From Enterobacter sichuanensis (GTDB lineage: Bacteria > Pseudomonadota > Gammaproteobacteria > Enterobacterales > Enterobacteriaceae): a stretch of 33,024 nucleotides of DNA. How positions within the stretch are numbered: position 1 is the stretch's first letter; each line of letters starts with the position of its first letter. The stretch is taken from assembly GCF_002939185.1 (NCBI RefSeq), contig NZ_POVL01000052.1, positions 1 to 33,024 on the forward strand. The letters run 5' to 3'. Shown in pieces: positions 8,389 through 18,424 of this stretch. A program made the translations under genes and the position numbers. The notes under the pieces were generated by a model. That model saw only the letters and a list, made by a program, of their open reading frames with translations, was not told the origin of the DNA and ran no database searches.

Positions 8389-9933
8389 ATGGCCGAGTCA
8401 CAACCCTTATCCGCCGCCCCTGAGGGGGCGGAATATCTCCGGGCGGTGCTGCGCGCGCCGGTCTATGAAGCGGTACAGGTCACTCCGCTGCAGAAAATGG
8501 AAAAACTCTCCTCGCGCCTCGACAACGTCATTCTGGTCAAGCGCGAAGACCGTCAGCCGGTGCACAGCTTTAAGCTGCGCGGGGCCTACGCGATGATGGC
8601 CGGGCTGACCGATGAGCAAAAAGCGCGCGGCGTGATTACGGCGTCTGCCGGTAACCATGCGCAGGGTGTGGCGTTCTCGTCTGCCCGTTTAGGGTTGAAA
8701 GCGTTAATCGTGATGCCGGTGGCTACTGCGGATATCAAAGTCGACGCGGTACGAGGCTTCGGCGGTGAAGTGCTGCTCCATGGGGCAAACTTTGATGAAG
8801 CGAAAGCCAAAGCGATCGAGCTGGCGCAACAGCAGGGATTCACCTGGGTGCCGCCGTTCGACCACCCGATGGTGATTGCCGGCCAGGGCACGCTGGCGCT
8901 GGAGCTGCTGCAGCAGGATGCCCATCTCGACCGCGTTTTCGTTCCGGTGGGCGGTGGTGGATTAGCGGCGGGCGTGGCGGTGCTGATCAAACAGCTGATG
9001 CCGCAGATCAAAGTCATTGCCGTGGAAGCCGAAGATTCTGCCTGCCTGAAAGCGGCGCTGGATGCCGGGCATCCGGTAGATCTGCCCCGCGTCGGGCTGT
9101 TTGCCGAAGGTGTGGCGGTGAAGCGCATTGGCGACGAAACCTTCCGCCTGTGCCGGGAGTATCTTGATGACATCGTCACCGTTGACAGTGATGCAATCTG
9201 TGCAGCGATGAAAGATCTGTTTGAGGATGTGCGTGCGGTGGCAGAACCGTCCGGCGCGCTGGCGCTGGCGGGAATGAAAAAATACATCGCCCAGCACAAT
9301 ATTCGCGGCGAGCGCCTGGCGCACGTACTCTCGGGGGCTAACGTCAATTTCCACGGCCTGCGCTACGTTTCCGAGCGCTGCGAGCTGGGTGAACAGCGTG
9401 AAGCGCTGCTGGCGGTCACCATTCCGGAAGAGAAGGGCAGTTTCCTCAAGTTCTGCCAGCTGCTGGGTGGCCGTTCGGTGACGGAGTTCAACTACCGTTT
9501 TGCCGATGCGAAAGACGCCTGCATTTTTGTCGGCGTGCGTTTAAGCCGCGGTCTGGAAGAGCGCAAAGAGATCCTCAACCTGTTGCATGAAGGTGGCTAC
9601 AGCGTGGTGGATCTCTCCGACGACGAAATGGCGAAGCTGCACGTGCGCTATATGGTCGGCGGACGTCCGTCGAAGCCACTCCAGGAACGTCTTTACAGCT
9701 TCGAATTCCCGGAATCACCGGGTGCGCTGCTGAAGTTCCTGCATACGCTGGGCACGCACTGGAACATCTCCCTGTTCCACTACCGCAGCCACGGCACTGA
9801 TTACGGCCGCGTGCTGGCGGCGTTTGAACTCGCCGAGCACGAGCCTGATTTCGAAACGCGCCTGAACGAGCTGGGCTACGAGTGCCACGATGAGACCCAT
9901 AACCCGGCGTTCAGGTTCTTCCTCGCGGGCTAA
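8389..9933 (+). CDS. ilvA: Threonine dehydratase, biosynthetic
   Basis: The enzyme deaminates threonine to 2-ketobutyrate, the first committed step to isoleucine, and is feedback-inhibited by isoleucine and activated by valine. The PLP-binding catalytic K62 lies in HSFKLRGAYA, SAGNHAQG (86-93) contacts substrate, and the glycine loop VGGGGLAAG (187-195) holds PLP phosphate. Two ACT-like regulatory repeats follow at about residues 335-415 and 430-510. The start chosen is the second of two adjacent ATGs: the GGGGG at 8378-8382 is then 6 bases upstream, against 3 for the first, and the product is 514 aa like the E. coli enzyme. The alternative start at 8386 adds one Met. Confidence 0.96.
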   Translation: MAESQPLSAAPEGAEYLRAVLRAPVYEAVQVTPLQKMEKLSSRLDNVILVKREDRQPVHSFKLRGAYAMMAGLTDEQKARGVITASAGNHAQGVAFSSARLGLKALIVMPVATADIKVDAVRGFGGEVLLHGANFDEAKAKAIELAQQQGFTWVPPFDHPMVIAGQGTLALELLQQDAHLDRVFVPVGGGGLAAGVAVLIKQLMPQIKVIAVEAEDSACLKAALDAGHPVDLPRVGLFAEGVAVKRIGDETFRLCREYLDDIVTVDSDAICAAMKDLFEDVRAVAEPSGALALAGMKKYIAQHNIRGERLAHVLSGANVNFHGLRYVSERCELGEQREALLAVTIPEEKGSFLKFCQLLGGRSVTEFNYRFADAKDACIFVGVRLSRGLEERKEILNLLHEGGYSVVDLSDDEMAKLHVRYMVGGRPSKPLQERLYSFEFPESPGALLKFLHTLGTHWNISLFHYRSHGTDYGRVLAAFELAEHEPDFETRLNELGYECHDETHNPAFRFFLAG

Positions 9934-9947
9934 CGGTTCGGCTGCGC

Positions 9948-9977
9948 GTAGGCCGGGTAAGCGTAGCGCCACCCGGC
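9948..9977. repeat. REP/BIME-type palindromic repeat, ilvA-ilvY junction
   Basis: GTAGGCCGGGTAAGCG through GCCACCCGGC: outer stem GCCGGGT (9952-9958) pairs with ACCCGGC (9971-9977). It is nearly the same as the repeat at 14991-15022 and has the GTAGGCCGGGTAAG...CCACCCGGC form of enterobacterial REP elements. It fills the short gap between the converging 3' ends of ilvA and ilvY and may end or stabilise both mRNAs. Confidence 0.85.
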
Positions 9978-9978
9978 T

Positions 9979-10869
9979 TCAGTGGTTCGGCAGTATCTTC
10001 CAGAACGCATCAATAAGCGGCTCATGCAGCCGCTTTTTTTGTGCACATACGCCAAGCTCAAACGGCGTCTTCTCATCGCTGCGTTCTAAAATCATCACGC
10101 GATTACGTACCGGCTCCGGGCTATTTTCCAGCACCACCTCCGGCAGCAGCGCCACGCCGCAGCCGAGTGCCACCATTGACACCATCGCCTCATGACCACC
10201 GACCGTGGCGTAAATCGATGGATTGCTGATTTTTTGCCGACGGAACCACAGCTCGATGCGGCGACGTACCGGCCCCTGATCGGCCATGATAAACGGTACC
10301 GTTGACCAGTCCGGCTTTTCCACTGACACCTGATTACGCACCGGGCAGGGCAGCGCCGGAGCGATCAGTACCACCGCCAGATTTTCCAGCATCGAAAACG
10401 CCACCGCGCCGGGCAGGGTTTCCGGTTTCCCGGCAATCGCCAGATCCGCTTCGCCGGTGACCACTTTTTCCATCGCGTCGGCGGCGTCGCCGGTGGTGAG
10501 TTTAATTTCAACCGAGGGGTGTTCCGCGCGGAAACGGTCAAGGATAGGCGGCAGATGGCTGTAGGCGGCGGTCACGGAGCAGAAAATATGCAGCTCACCG
10601 GAGAGCGACGGCCCTTGCTGATCGATGGTGTGCCGCAGCTGCTGATACTGCAACAAGGTTTGCTGGGCAAAAATGCGCAGCTCTTCTCCTGCTTCCGTGA
10701 GCGTGACGGTACGATTATCGCGCACAAACAGCGGCTGGCCGAGGTCTTCTTCAAGACGCTGGATCTGGCGTGAAAGCGTGGAGGGACTGACGTGCATCGC
10801 CCGGGCGCTGCGGCCAAAATGGCGGCTTTCCGCCAGATGCAGGAACATTTTCAGATCGCGTAAATCCAC
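9979..10869 (-). CDS. ilvY: IlvY, LysR-family activator of ilvC
   Basis: This LysR-type regulator is bound by acetolactate or acetohydroxybutyrate and then activates ilvC. The N-terminal helix-turn-helix lies at about residues 3-62 (FGRSARAMHVSPSTLSRQIQ) and an effector-binding domain at about 90-290. The start is taken as GTG at 10869 (296 aa), since the GGGGGAG ribosome site lies about 8 bases upstream and E. coli IlvY begins at the same place. An in-frame GTG at 10878 would add three residues but abuts the ribosome site. It is transcribed divergently from ilvC, with shared operators at 10893-10929. Confidence 0.95.
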   Translation of the reverse strand: MDLRDLKMFLHLAESRHFGRSARAMHVSPSTLSRQIQRLEEDLGQPLFVRDNRTVTLTEAGEELRIFAQQTLLQYQQLRHTIDQQGPSLSGELHIFCSVTAAYSHLPPILDRFRAEHPSVEIKLTTGDAADAMEKVVTGEADLAIAGKPETLPGAVAFSMLENLAVVLIAPALPCPVRNQVSVEKPDWSTVPFIMADQGPVRRRIELWFRRQKISNPSIYATVGGHEAMVSMVALGCGVALLPEVVLENSPEPVRNRVMILERSDEKTPFELGVCAQKKRLHEPLIDAFWKILPNH

Positions 10870-10892
10870 GGATTCCACTCCCCCGTTTTACA

Positions 10893-10907
10893 TTGCAGAT
10901 ATTGCAA
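10893..10907. promoter_or_regulatory. Probable IlvY operator site 1
   Basis: TTGCAGATATTGCAA is an inverted repeat (TTGCA, 5-base centre, TGCAA) with the LysR-type T-N11-A pattern. It lies 24 bases upstream of the ilvY start, where IlvY would both repress itself and help activate ilvC. Confidence 0.65.
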
Positions 10908-10914
10908 CATGACG

Positions 10915-10929
10915 TTGTGAATATATCAA
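10915..10929. promoter_or_regulatory. Probable IlvY operator site 2
   Basis: TTGTGAATATATCAA is an imperfect palindrome with TTG...CAA ends. Its centre is 22 bases, two helical turns, from operator 1. It abuts the weak -35 of the ilvC promoter, the usual place for the activation site of a LysR-type regulator. The assignment rests on position and pattern. Confidence 0.5.
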
Positions 10930-10958
10930 TTTCCGCAATAAAATTCCTGTCATATAGT
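10930..10958 (+). promoter_or_regulatory. ilvC promoter
   Basis: TATAGT (10953-10958) is a 5-of-6 match to the -10. The -35 position 17 bases upstream is TTTCCG (10930-10935), a poor match. A good -10 with a poor -35 is typical of a promoter that needs an activator, here IlvY. RNA would start near 10964. Confidence 0.6.
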
Positions 10959-11023
10959 AAGTTCATTCTCGCATAAGCGAACCGAACAATAAGCACGACA
11001 ACACAACATCACGAGGTATCACC

Positions 11024-12499
11024 ATGGCTAACTACTTCAACACACTGAATCTGCGCCAGCAGCTGGCGCAGCTGGGCAAATGCCGCTTTATGGCGCGCGA
11101 CGAATTTGCCGATGGCGCGAGCTATCTTCAGGGGAAAAAAGTGGTCATCGTCGGCTGTGGCGCACAGGGTCTGAACCAGGGCCTGAACATGCGTGACTCC
11201 GGTCTGGATATCTCTTACGCCCTGCGCAAAGAAGCCATTGCTGAGAAGCGTGCTTCATGGCGTAAAGCGACCGAAAACGGTTTTAAAGTAGGTACCTACG
11301 AAGAGCTGATCCCGCAGGCGGACCTGGTGGTTAACCTGACGCCAGACAAACAGCACTCTGACGTTGTGCGCTCCGTGCAGCCGCTGATGAAAGACGGCGC
11401 GGCGCTGGGTTACTCTCACGGCTTCAACATCGTTGAAGTGGGCGAGCAAATCCGTAAAGACATCACCGTCGTGATGGTTGCACCGAAATGCCCGGGTACA
11501 GAAGTGCGTGAAGAGTACAAGCGTGGTTTCGGCGTGCCGACCCTCATCGCGGTTCACCCGGAAAACGATCCGAAAGGCGAAGGGATGGCGATCGCTAAAG
11601 CATGGGCAGCGGCGACCGGCGGCCACCGTGCGGGCGTTCTGGAATCGTCCTTCGTGGCTGAAGTGAAATCTGACCTGATGGGCGAGCAGACCATTCTGTG
11701 CGGCATGCTGCAGGCGGGCTCCCTGCTGTGCTTCGACAAGCTGGTGGAAGAGGGTACCGACCCGGCATACGCAGAAAAACTGATTCAGTTCGGCTGGGAA
11801 ACCATCACCGAAGCGCTGAAACAGGGCGGTATCACCCTGATGATGGACCGTCTGTCCAACCCGGCGAAACTGCGTGCATACGCGCTGTCTGAGCAGCTGA
11901 AAACCATCATGGCTCCGCTGTTCCAGAAACATATGGACGACATTATCTCCGGCGAGTTCTCTTCCGGTATGATGGCGGACTGGGCGAACGACGATAAGAA
12001 ACTGCTGACCTGGCGTGAAGAGACCGGTAAAACCGCGTTCGAAACCGCGCCACAGTATGAAGGTAAAATCGGCGAGCAGGAGTACTTCGATAAAGGCGTA
12101 CTGATGATCGCGATGGTGAAAGCAGGCGTTGAGCTGGCGTTCGAAACCATGGTGGATTCCGGCATCATCGAAGAGTCTGCATACTACGAATCACTGCACG
12201 AGCTGCCGCTGATCGCGAATACTATCGCCCGTAAGCGTCTGTACGAAATGAACGTGGTTATCTCGGATACCGCAGAATACGGTAACTATCTGTTCTCTTA
12301 TGCCTGTGTACCGCTGCTGAAAGAGTTCATGACCACTCTGCAGCCGGGCGATCTGGGCAAGGCGATTGCGGAAGGTGCCGTGGACAACGCACAGCTGCGT
12401 GATGTAAACGAAGCCATTCGCAGCCACCAGATCGAGAAAGTAGGTCACAAACTGCGTGGCTACATGACCGACATGAAGCGTATCGCGGTAGCGGGTTAA
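11024..12499 (+). CDS. ilvC: Ketol-acid reductoisomerase (class II)
   Basis: The enzyme converts acetolactate and acetohydroxybutyrate by alkyl migration and NADPH-dependent reduction to dihydroxy acids for IlvD. At 491 residues it is the long class II form with a duplicated knotted domain. The Rossmann motif is GCGAQG (44-49); R68, R76 and S78 bind the NADPH phosphate. The active site residues H132, K155, D217, E221, E389, E393 and S414 are all present. GAGG lies 8 bases before the ATG. It is a single-gene unit divergent from ilvY and ends before a palindromic repeat and a stem-loop. Confidence 0.97.
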   Translation: MANYFNTLNLRQQLAQLGKCRFMARDEFADGASYLQGKKVVIVGCGAQGLNQGLNMRDSGLDISYALRKEAIAEKRASWRKATENGFKVGTYEELIPQADLVVNLTPDKQHSDVVRSVQPLMKDGAALGYSHGFNIVEVGEQIRKDITVVMVAPKCPGTEVREEYKRGFGVPTLIAVHPENDPKGEGMAIAKAWAAATGGHRAGVLESSFVAEVKSDLMGEQTILCGMLQAGSLLCFDKLVEEGTDPAYAEKLIQFGWETITEALKQGGITLMMDRLSNPAKLRAYALSEQLKTIMAPLFQKHMDDIISGEFSSGMMADWANDDKKLLTWREETGKTAFETAPQYEGKIGEQEYFDKGVLMIAMVKAGVELAFETMVDSGIIEESAYYESLHELPLIANTIARKRLYEMNVVISDTAEYGNYLFSYACVPLLKEFMTTLQPGDLGKAIAEGAVDNAQLRDVNEAIRSHQIEKVGHKLRGYMTDMKRIAVAG

Positions 12500-12530
12500 C
12501 AACAGGTGCGGGCTGATGCCCTCACCCTGG

Positions 12531-12551
12531 CCCTCTCCCACAGGGAGAGGG
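12531..12551. repeat. CCCTCTCCC palindromic repeat after ilvC
   Basis: CCCTCTCCC (12531-12539) and GGGAGAGGG (12543-12551) form a 9-bp perfect stem with loop ACA. It is preceded by GCCCTCACCCTGG. I recognise this as a short interspersed palindrome common in intergenic DNA of enteric bacteria, but I cannot name the family with certainty. It lies 32 bases after the ilvC stop. Confidence 0.7.
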
Positions 12552-12562
12552 TGCAAACATTA

Positions 12563-12587
12563 AAGGCCTTCTCTAAGAGAAGGCCTT
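12563..12587. terminator. Probable bidirectional terminator between ilvC and ppiC
   Basis: AAGGCCTTCTC (12563-12573) pairs perfectly with GAGAAGGCCTT (12577-12587) over 11 bp with a 3-base loop. The T-tracts are imperfect on both sides (GCTGTTTATTT; TTTAATGTTT on the other strand). Its place between converging genes makes termination the likely role. Confidence 0.65.
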
Positions 12588-12592
12588 GCTGT

Positions 12593-12922
<330 letters not shown>

Positions 12923-12959
12923 TTATTCTCCCCTCCTGACTTTCATTGAGTGATCATTT

Positions 12960-14984
12960 ATGCGTTTAAACCCCGGACAACAACAAGCCGTCGAATTTGT
13001 CACCGGACCGTGTCTGGTGCTGGCGGGGGCTGGCTCCGGTAAAACCCGCGTGATCACCAATAAAATTGCCCACCTGATCCGCGGCTGCGGCTATCAGGCC
13101 CGGCACATTGCGGCGGTAACCTTTACCAATAAAGCGGCACGTGAAATGAAAGAGCGTGTCGGCCAGACCCTGGGGCGTAAAGAGGCGCGCGGCCTGATGA
13201 TCTCCACCTTCCACACGCTGGGGCTGGATATCATCAAACGCGAATATGCGGCGCTGGGAATGAAGGCCAACTTCTCGCTTTTCGATGACACCGATCAGGT
13301 GGCGTTGCTCAAAGAGCTCACCGAGGGGCTGATCGAAGATGACAAAGTGCTGTTGCAACAGCTGATCTCGACGATCTCCAACTGGAAAAACGATCTGATG
13401 ACTCCCGCACAGGCGGCGGCGAGTGCCAAAGGCGAACGGGATCGGATCTTCGCCCATTGCTACGGCCTGTACGATGCGCACATGAAAGCGTGCAACGTGC
13501 TGGATTTTGACGACCTGATCCTGCTGCCAACGCTGCTGCTGCAGCGTAATGAAGAGGTGCGCGAGCGCTGGCAAAACAAGATCCGCTACCTGCTGGTGGA
13601 TGAATATCAGGATACCAACACCAGCCAGTATGAGCTGGTGAAGCTGCTGGTGGGACAGCGTGCGCGTTTCACCGTGGTAGGCGATGACGACCAGTCTATT
13701 TACTCCTGGCGCGGTGCGCGTCCACAAAACCTGGTGCTGCTGAGTAAAGATTTTCCGGCGCTGCAGGTGATTAAGCTCGAGCAGAACTACCGCTCCTCGG
13801 GGCGTATCCTGAAAGCGGCCAATATTCTGATTGCCAATAACCCGCACGTGTTTGAGAAGCGCCTGTTCTCTGAACTCGGCTATGGCACCGAGCTGAAAGT
13901 GCTCAGTGCCAACAATGAAGAGCACGAAGCGGAGCGCGTCACGGGTGAACTGATTGCTCACCACTTCGTCAATAAAACCGACTACAAGGATTACGCGATC
14001 CTCTATCGTGGTAACCATCAGTCGCGCGTCTTTGAAAAGATGCTGATGCAGAACCGCATCCCGTACAAAATTTCGGGCGGCACCTCGTTCTTCTCGCGGC
14101 CGGAAATCAAAGATCTGCTGGCTTACCTGCGCGTGCTCACCAACCCGGATGATGACAGCGCGTTTCTGCGTATTGTGAATACCCCGAAACGTGAGATTGG
14201 TCCGGCGACGCTGCAAAAGCTGGGCGAATGGGCGATGACGCGCAACAAAAGCCTGTTCACGGCCAGCTTCGACCTGGGGCTGAGCCAGACGTTAACCGGG
14301 CGGGGTTATGATTCGTTAACCCGTTTTACCCACTGGCTGGGTGAAGTGCAGCGTCTGGCGGAGCGTGAACCGGTGGCCGCTGTCCGCGACCTGATTCACG
14401 GCATCGACTACGAGTCCTGGCTGTATGAAACGTCTGCCAGCCCGAAGGCGGCAGAGATGCGTATGAAAAACGTTAACCAGCTTTTCAGCTGGATGACGGA
14501 AATGCTTGAAGGCTCAGAAATCGACGAGCCAATGACCCTGACGCAGGTGGTAACCCGCTTTACCCTGCGCGATATGATGGAGCGCGGTGAGAGCGAAGAA
14601 GAGGCCGATCAGGTTCAGCTGATGACGCTCCATGCGTCAAAAGGGCTGGAGTTCCCGTATGTCTATCTGGTTGGCATGGAAGAGGGGTTATTGCCGCACC
14701 AGAGCAGTATCGATGAAGACAACGTCGACGAGGAGCGCCGTCTGGCCTATGTGGGGATCACCCGCGCGCAGAAAGAGCTGACGTTCACCCTGTGTAAAGA
14801 GCGTCGTCAATACGGCGAGCTGGTGCGCCCGGAGCCGAGCCGGTTCCTGCTGGAACTGCCGCAGGATGACCTGATCTGGGAACAGGAGCGCAAAGTGATT
14901 ACCGCAGAAGAGCGTATGCACAAGGGGCAGGCTAACGTGGCGAACATTCGCGCCATGCTGGCAAAAGCGAAAGAGAAAGGATAA
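12960..14984 (+). CDS. rep: Rep, 3'-5' DNA helicase (UvrD/PcrA family)
   Basis: This superfamily 1A helicase travels with the replisome through DnaB and removes proteins, notably RNA polymerase, ahead of the fork; it also supports replication of some phages. The 674 residues match the E. coli length. Walker A is GAGSGKT (23-29) with K28. Motif II is DEYQD (214-218). The QSIYSWRGA segment (motif III), EQNYRS (motif IV), [12 protein letters not shown] (motif V) and AYVGITRAQ (motif VI) follow in order. The C-terminal tail ends in lysine-rich AKAKEKG and differs from E. coli, as is usual for this flexible DnaB-binding tail. Confidence 0.97.
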   Translation: MRLNPGQQQAVEFVTGPCLVLAGAGSGKTRVITNKIAHLIRGCGYQARHIAAVTFTNKAAREMKERVGQTLGRKEARGLMISTFHTLGLDIIKREYAALGMKANFSLFDDTDQVALLKELTEGLIEDDKVLLQQLISTISNWKNDLMTPAQAAASAKGERDRIFAHCYGLYDAHMKACNVLDFDDLILLPTLLLQRNEEVRERWQNKIRYLLVDEYQDTNTSQYELVKLLVGQRARFTVVGDDDQSIYSWRGARPQNLVLLSKDFPALQVIKLEQNYRSSGRILKAANILIANNPHVFEKRLFSELGYGTELKVLSANNEEHEAERVTGELIAHHFVNKTDYKDYAILYRGNHQSRVFEKMLMQNRIPYKISGGTSFFSRPEIKDLLAYLRVLTNPDDDSAFLRIVNTPKREIGPATLQKLGEWAMTRNKSLFTASFDLGLSQTLTGRGYDSLTRFTHWLGEVQRLAEREPVAAVRDLIHGIDYESWLYETSASPKAAEMRMKNVNQLFSWMTEMLEGSEIDEPMTLTQVVTRFTLRDMMERGESEEEADQVQLMTLHASKGLEFPYVYLVGMEEGLLPHQSSIDEDNVDEERRLAYVGITRAQKELTFTLCKERRQYGELVRPEPSRFLLELPQDDLIWEQERKVITAEERMHKGQANVANIRAMLAKAKEKG

Positions 14985-14990
14985 TTATTT

Positions 14991-15022
14991 GTAGGCCGGG
15001 TAAGGCGAAGCCGCCACCCGGC
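14991..15022. repeat. REP/BIME-type palindromic repeat, rep-gppA junction
   Basis: GTAGGCCGGGTAAGGCG through CCGCCACCCGGC, with an outer stem GCCGGGT / ACCCGGC and an inner GGCG...CGCC-like pairing. It is close to the repeat at 9948-9977 and in the same orientation. ATTTTT follows, so it may also act as the rep terminator. It lies between the converging rep and gppA ends. Confidence 0.85.
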
Positions 15023-15035
15023 ATTTTTCACTCTC

Positions 15036-16520
15036 TTACTTTACTTCCAACACCCAGTGCACATAGCTCTGCCACTGGCATTCCTGCTCGATCAACTCAG
15101 CCCCAAGCGGGTGATTATCCAGCCACTTTTCCGGCAGCGTCAGGGACAATTTTTCGTCATCGGCCACCAGGTTGATCGCAGGCAGCAAATCATCGCGGCG
15201 GCGGCTGGCAAACAGGATCGCCAGACGCAGCAGACGGCACAGATGCTCGGCTACACGCGGCGGTACGGCGTTTTGCTGGTGCAAAGAAGAGAGATCAACG
15301 GCATTGGTCTGGTTCAGCAGCAGCGTTGCCAGCAGTTTTTTCTGCGCGGGCGTATAGCCCGGTAAATCAAGGTTACGCACCAGATACGCAGCGTGAGCAG
15401 GAGCCTGCTTAAAATCAATGCTCAGCCCCACTTCATGGAGCGCACAGGCGCTCAGCAAGAGATCGCGGCTCAGATGATCGAGATCCCATGCGTTAGCGAC
15501 CTGATCGGCGAAGCGTGACGCCAGTTGCGCCACGCGACCAGCCTGATCGATATCCACCAGAAAACGGCGCTGTACGTTGCGCAGCGTACGGCTACGAATG
15601 TCCTGATCAACCGACAAATGCAACATCCCATAGACCAGACCTTCGCGCAGTGCGCCGCCGGCCAGCGTCATACAGGTGATGTTGAGCTCGGTGAAAATGG
15701 CGATCAGAATGGCCAGCCCGCTCGGGAAGACCAGCGCACGTTCAAGGGTCAGGCCTTCAATTTCCAGCTCTTCCAGTCGTCCGCACTGAATAGCGCGCTG
15801 TTTAAGCTGCTGAAGCTTGGCAAGCGTAATCCGCTCGTCCATGCCCTGTGCCATCATGATTTCCTGCAAGGCCTGCACGGTACCCGAGGCACCTACGCAG
15901 ACTTTCCAGCCGTGATAGCGCAGTTCGTCCATCACCGGACGTAATACCTCGCGCGCGGCATTTTCTGCCTCGTCGAAGTTCTCTTTGCCGAGATTGCGGT
16001 CGGCAAAGTAGCGCTCAAGCCAGGTCACACAGCCCATCGACAGGCTAAACAGCGAGGTCGCCTGCGCGCCCGTACCGGTGACCAGCTCCGTGCTGGCACC
16101 GCCGATATCCACCACCAGACGGCGATCGTCGCCCCCTGTGGTATGCGCAACACCCTGATAAATCAGGCGAGCTTCTTCTTCACCGCTGATCACCTGAACC
16201 GGACAACCGAGAATTTCCTGCGCTCTGGCAATAAAATCCACGGCGTTAACCGCCAGACGGAGTGTCGCGGTGGCGACAACGGTGATTTGGGAATGGGGGA
16301 TATCCTGCAGACGCTCAGCGAAGAGCCGCAGACACTGCCAGCCACGTTCCATGGCTTCTGGTGAGAGGTAATTGTCGCTGCTCAGGCCCGCCGCGAGGCG
16401 GACCTTGCGCTTAATGCGCGTCAGCGTTTGTATGCTTCCCGCCACCTCGCGCACAACCAGCATATGAAAACTATTCGAACCGAGATCGATGGCTGCGTAA
16501 AGCGAGGTGGAGCTGAGCAT
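15036..16520 (-). CDS. gppA: Guanosine-5'-triphosphate,3'-diphosphate pyrophosphatase
   Basis: The enzyme hydrolyses pppGpp to ppGpp during the stringent response and can also cleave polyphosphate. It is a Ppx/GppA protein with the ASKHA (actin-like) fold and 494 residues, as in E. coli. Phosphate 1 motif AIDLGSNS (10-17), the catalytic glutamate region SGEEEAR (112-118), phosphate 2 motif VDIGGASTE (137-145) and GASGTVQAL are visible. The C-terminal half is an HD-like helical domain with FASRRRDD. It is downstream of rhlB on the same strand with a gap of 6 bases, so the two form an operon. Confidence 0.95.
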   Translation of the reverse strand: MLSSTSLYAAIDLGSNSFHMLVVREVAGSIQTLTRIKRKVRLAAGLSSDNYLSPEAMERGWQCLRLFAERLQDIPHSQITVVATATLRLAVNAVDFIARAQEILGCPVQVISGEEEARLIYQGVAHTTGGDDRRLVVDIGGASTELVTGTGAQATSLFSLSMGCVTWLERYFADRNLGKENFDEAENAAREVLRPVMDELRYHGWKVCVGASGTVQALQEIMMAQGMDERITLAKLQQLKQRAIQCGRLEELEIEGLTLERALVFPSGLAILIAIFTELNITCMTLAGGALREGLVYGMLHLSVDQDIRSRTLRNVQRRFLVDIDQAGRVAQLASRFADQVANAWDLDHLSRDLLLSACALHEVGLSIDFKQAPAHAAYLVRNLDLPGYTPAQKKLLATLLLNQTNAVDLSSLHQQNAVPPRVAEHLCRLLRLAILFASRRRDDLLPAINLVADDEKLSLTLPEKWLDNHPLGAELIEQECQWQSYVHWVLEVK

Positions 16521-16526
16521 ATTTTC

Positions 16527-17795
16527 TTAACCTGAACGACGACGATTACGCGGCGCGCCACCTGAACGACGCGGACCATTGCCGGAGCGTGGGCGGGTAA
16601 GACGCTTAGGCGGCGGCAGTTCGCTTAACAGCGCTTCCGGATTGTATTTGCTCTGCGGAATAGAGTGACCGATGTAAGCCTCAATGGCGGGCAGATTCAG
16701 CGCATACTCTTCACACGCAAGGCTAATCGAGTGACCGCTTGCGCCCGCACGACCGGTACGACCGATACGGTGTACATAGTCTTCACAGTCGTCTGGCAGG
16801 TCATAGTTGAAGACGTGCGTCACGGCTGGAATGTGCAAACCACGAGCTGCCACGTCGGTTGCGACCAGAATGTCGAGATCGCCACGGGTAAACTCTTCGA
16901 GAATACGCAGGCGTTTTTTCTGCGCCACGTCGCCGGTCAACAGACCTACACGGTGACCATCAGCAGCCAGATGGCCCCAGATGTCTTCACAACGATGTTT
17001 GGTGTTCGCGAAGATAATGGCGCGATCCGGCCACTCTTCTTCAATCAGCGTTTGCAGCAGACGCATTTTCTCTTCATTGGAAGGATAGAAGAGCTCTTCT
17101 TTAATGCGGTGACCCGTTTTCTGCTCCGGCTCCACTTCCACATATTCGGCGTTGTTCATCTGTTCGAACGCCAGTTCGCGTACACGGTAAGAGAGGGTGG
17201 CAGAGAACAGCATATTCAGACGCTGGTTGGCCGGCGGCATGCGGCGGAACAGCCAGCGGATGTCTTTAATGAAGCCCAAATCGTACATGCGGTCGGCTTC
17301 ATCGAGCACTACAACCTGGATGGCACCGAGGTTAATGTGGTTCTGTTTGGCGTAATCGATAAGACGGCCAGTGGTACCGATCAGGATATCCACACCGCTT
17401 TCCAGCACTTTCAGCTGCTTATCGTAACCGTCACCGCCATAGGCCAGACCCAGCTTGAGGCCGGTAGCCTGTGCCAGGGGTTCAGCGTCTGCGTGGATCT
17501 GTACCGCCAGTTCTCGCGTCGGGGCCATAATTAGCGCGCGCGGCTGGTTAACTTTGCGGTCTGCAATCGCTGGGTGAGAAAGTAAATAATGAAACGTTGA
17601 CGTCAAAAACGCCATCGTTTTGCCAGTACCGGTTTGCGCCTGCCCTGCAACATCGCGACCGGCCAGCGTCAGCGGCAGGGCGAGGGCCTGAATGGGCGTG
17701 CAGTTATGAAAGCCTTTGTTTTCAAGGGCTTCAATCACTTTTGGGTGCAGGGCGAAGTCGGAAAACTTCTGTTCTGTTAAATGTGTTTTGCTCAT
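16527..17795 (-). CDS. rhlB: RhlB, DEAD-box RNA helicase of the degradosome
   Basis: This ATP-dependent RNA helicase binds RNase E and unwinds structured RNA for PNPase. The 422-residue sequence has the F/Q motif (GFHNCTPIQ, 28-36), Walker A AQTGTGKT (53-60), PTREL (92-96), DEAD (165-168), SAT (198-200) and [10 protein letters not shown] in the second RecA domain. A basic, Arg/Gly-rich C-terminal tail (about 390-422) probably adds RNA affinity. It is divergent from trxA and leads the rhlB-gppA operon. Confidence 0.96.
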   Translation of the reverse strand: MSKTHLTEQKFSDFALHPKVIEALENKGFHNCTPIQALALPLTLAGRDVAGQAQTGTGKTMAFLTSTFHYLLSHPAIADRKVNQPRALIMAPTRELAVQIHADAEPLAQATGLKLGLAYGGDGYDKQLKVLESGVDILIGTTGRLIDYAKQNHINLGAIQVVVLDEADRMYDLGFIKDIRWLFRRMPPANQRLNMLFSATLSYRVRELAFEQMNNAEYVEVEPEQKTGHRIKEELFYPSNEEKMRLLQTLIEEEWPDRAIIFANTKHRCEDIWGHLAADGHRVGLLTGDVAQKKRLRILEEFTRGDLDILVATDVAARGLHIPAVTHVFNYDLPDDCEDYVHRIGRTGRAGASGHSISLACEEYALNLPAIEAYIGHSIPQSKYNPEALLSELPPPKRLTRPRSGNGPRRSGGAPRNRRRSG

Positions 17796-17820
17796 AGTGT
17801 GGTAGAATATCAGCTTACTA

Positions 17821-17849
17821 TTGCTTTACGAAAGCGTATCCGGTGAAAT
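17821..17849 (+). promoter_or_regulatory. Candidate trxA promoter
   Basis: TTGCTT (17821-17826) and TGAAAT (17844-17849) are separated by 17 bases. Both are only partial matches. RNA would start near 17856 and include the paired leader described at 17864-17911. Confidence 0.3.
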
Positions 17850-17863
17850 AAAGTCAACCTTTA

Positions 17864-17911
17864 GTTGGTTAATGCGACATCAACACGTCGTTGGTGGAGA
17901 CAAAACCAACG
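17864..17911 (+). other. trxA leader with alternative base pairing
   Basis: CGTTGGT (17889-17895) pairs with ACCAACG (17905-17911) in a 7-bp stem with a 9-base loop. GTTGGTT at 17864-17870 can pair with the same AACCAAC (17904-17910). The two pairings exclude each other. No T-run follows and the ribosome site at about 17930 lies outside both, so regulatory use is only a possibility. Confidence 0.45.
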
Positions 17912-17939
17912 TACCAGGCTTATTCCTGTGGAGTTATAT

Positions 17940-18269
17940 ATGAGCGATAAAATTATTCACCTGACAGACGACAGTTTTGACACGGACGTACTTAAGGCTG
18001 ACGGGCTGATCCTCGTCGATTTCTGGGCTGAATGGTGTGGTCCTTGCAAAATGATCGCCCCGATTCTGGATGAGATCGCCGACGAATATCAGGGCAAACT
18101 GACCGTTGCCAAGCTGAACATCGACCAGAACCCGGGCACCGCACCAAAATACGGTATCCGTGGTATCCCGACCCTGCTGCTGTTCAAAAACGGCGAAGTG
18201 GCGGCGACCAAAGTGGGCGCGCTGTCCAAAGGTCAACTGAAAGAGTTCCTGGACGCTAACCTGGCGTAA
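17940..18269 (+). CDS. trxA: Thioredoxin 1
   Basis: This 109-residue disulfide reductase donates electrons to ribonucleotide reductase, PAPS reductase and methionine sulfoxide reductases, and is recharged by TrxB and NADPH. The active site WCGPC (32-36) has C33 and C36, and the cis-proline P77 (RGIPT) is present. The length is exactly that of mature E. coli thioredoxin. The start is ATG at 17940 with TGTGGAG upstream. The frame stays open upstream to 17865, but that extension ([18 protein letters not shown] region) is leader RNA and not part of the protein. It is followed by the rho transcription unit. Confidence 0.97.
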   Translation: MSDKIIHLTDDSFDTDVLKADGLILVDFWAEWCGPCKMIAPILDEIADEYQGKLTVAKLNIDQNPGTAPKYGIRGIPTLLLFKNGEVAATKVGALSKGQLKEFLDANLA

Positions 18270-18283
18270 GGTTTCTCCGCTGT

Positions 18284-18325
18284 GCGTCCAGAGCATCTTG
18301 CTAAATGATGTGGAACTCTGGACGC
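18284..18325 (+). other. Long stem-loop between trxA and rho
   Basis: GCGTCCAGAG (18284-18293) pairs perfectly with CTCTGGACGC (18316-18325). The stem is extended inward by CATC (18294-18297) and GATG (18307-18310), with CTTGCTAAAT... in the loop region. It starts 15 bases after the trxA stop. What follows is CCGGCAGAAG, not a T-run, so it may be an mRNA 3' end protector or a Rho-dependent stop rather than an intrinsic terminator. Confidence 0.6.
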
Positions 18326-18424
18326 CCGGCAGAAGTCGTGCTAAGTTAGCTATGACTTCGTTTTAAACATATCTTGTTGTTTGAATCTTGTTTTACCCGA
18401 TACTTCCCGTTGTTGACATAAACA

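Noticed and set aside
12966..14216. 416-codon frame antisense to rep
   Set aside because: It lies wholly inside rep on the other strand, has no ribosome site or domain, and its His/Gln/Arg-rich composition is the mark of a shadow frame.
16665..17534. 289-codon frame antisense to rhlB
   Set aside because: It is the reverse of conserved helicase motifs, with no domain of its own and no promoter.
17865..17939. 25-codon N-terminal extension of trxA
   Set aside because: Thioredoxin is 109 residues and starts at 17940 with a ribosome site; the extension is leader RNA with stem-forming repeats.
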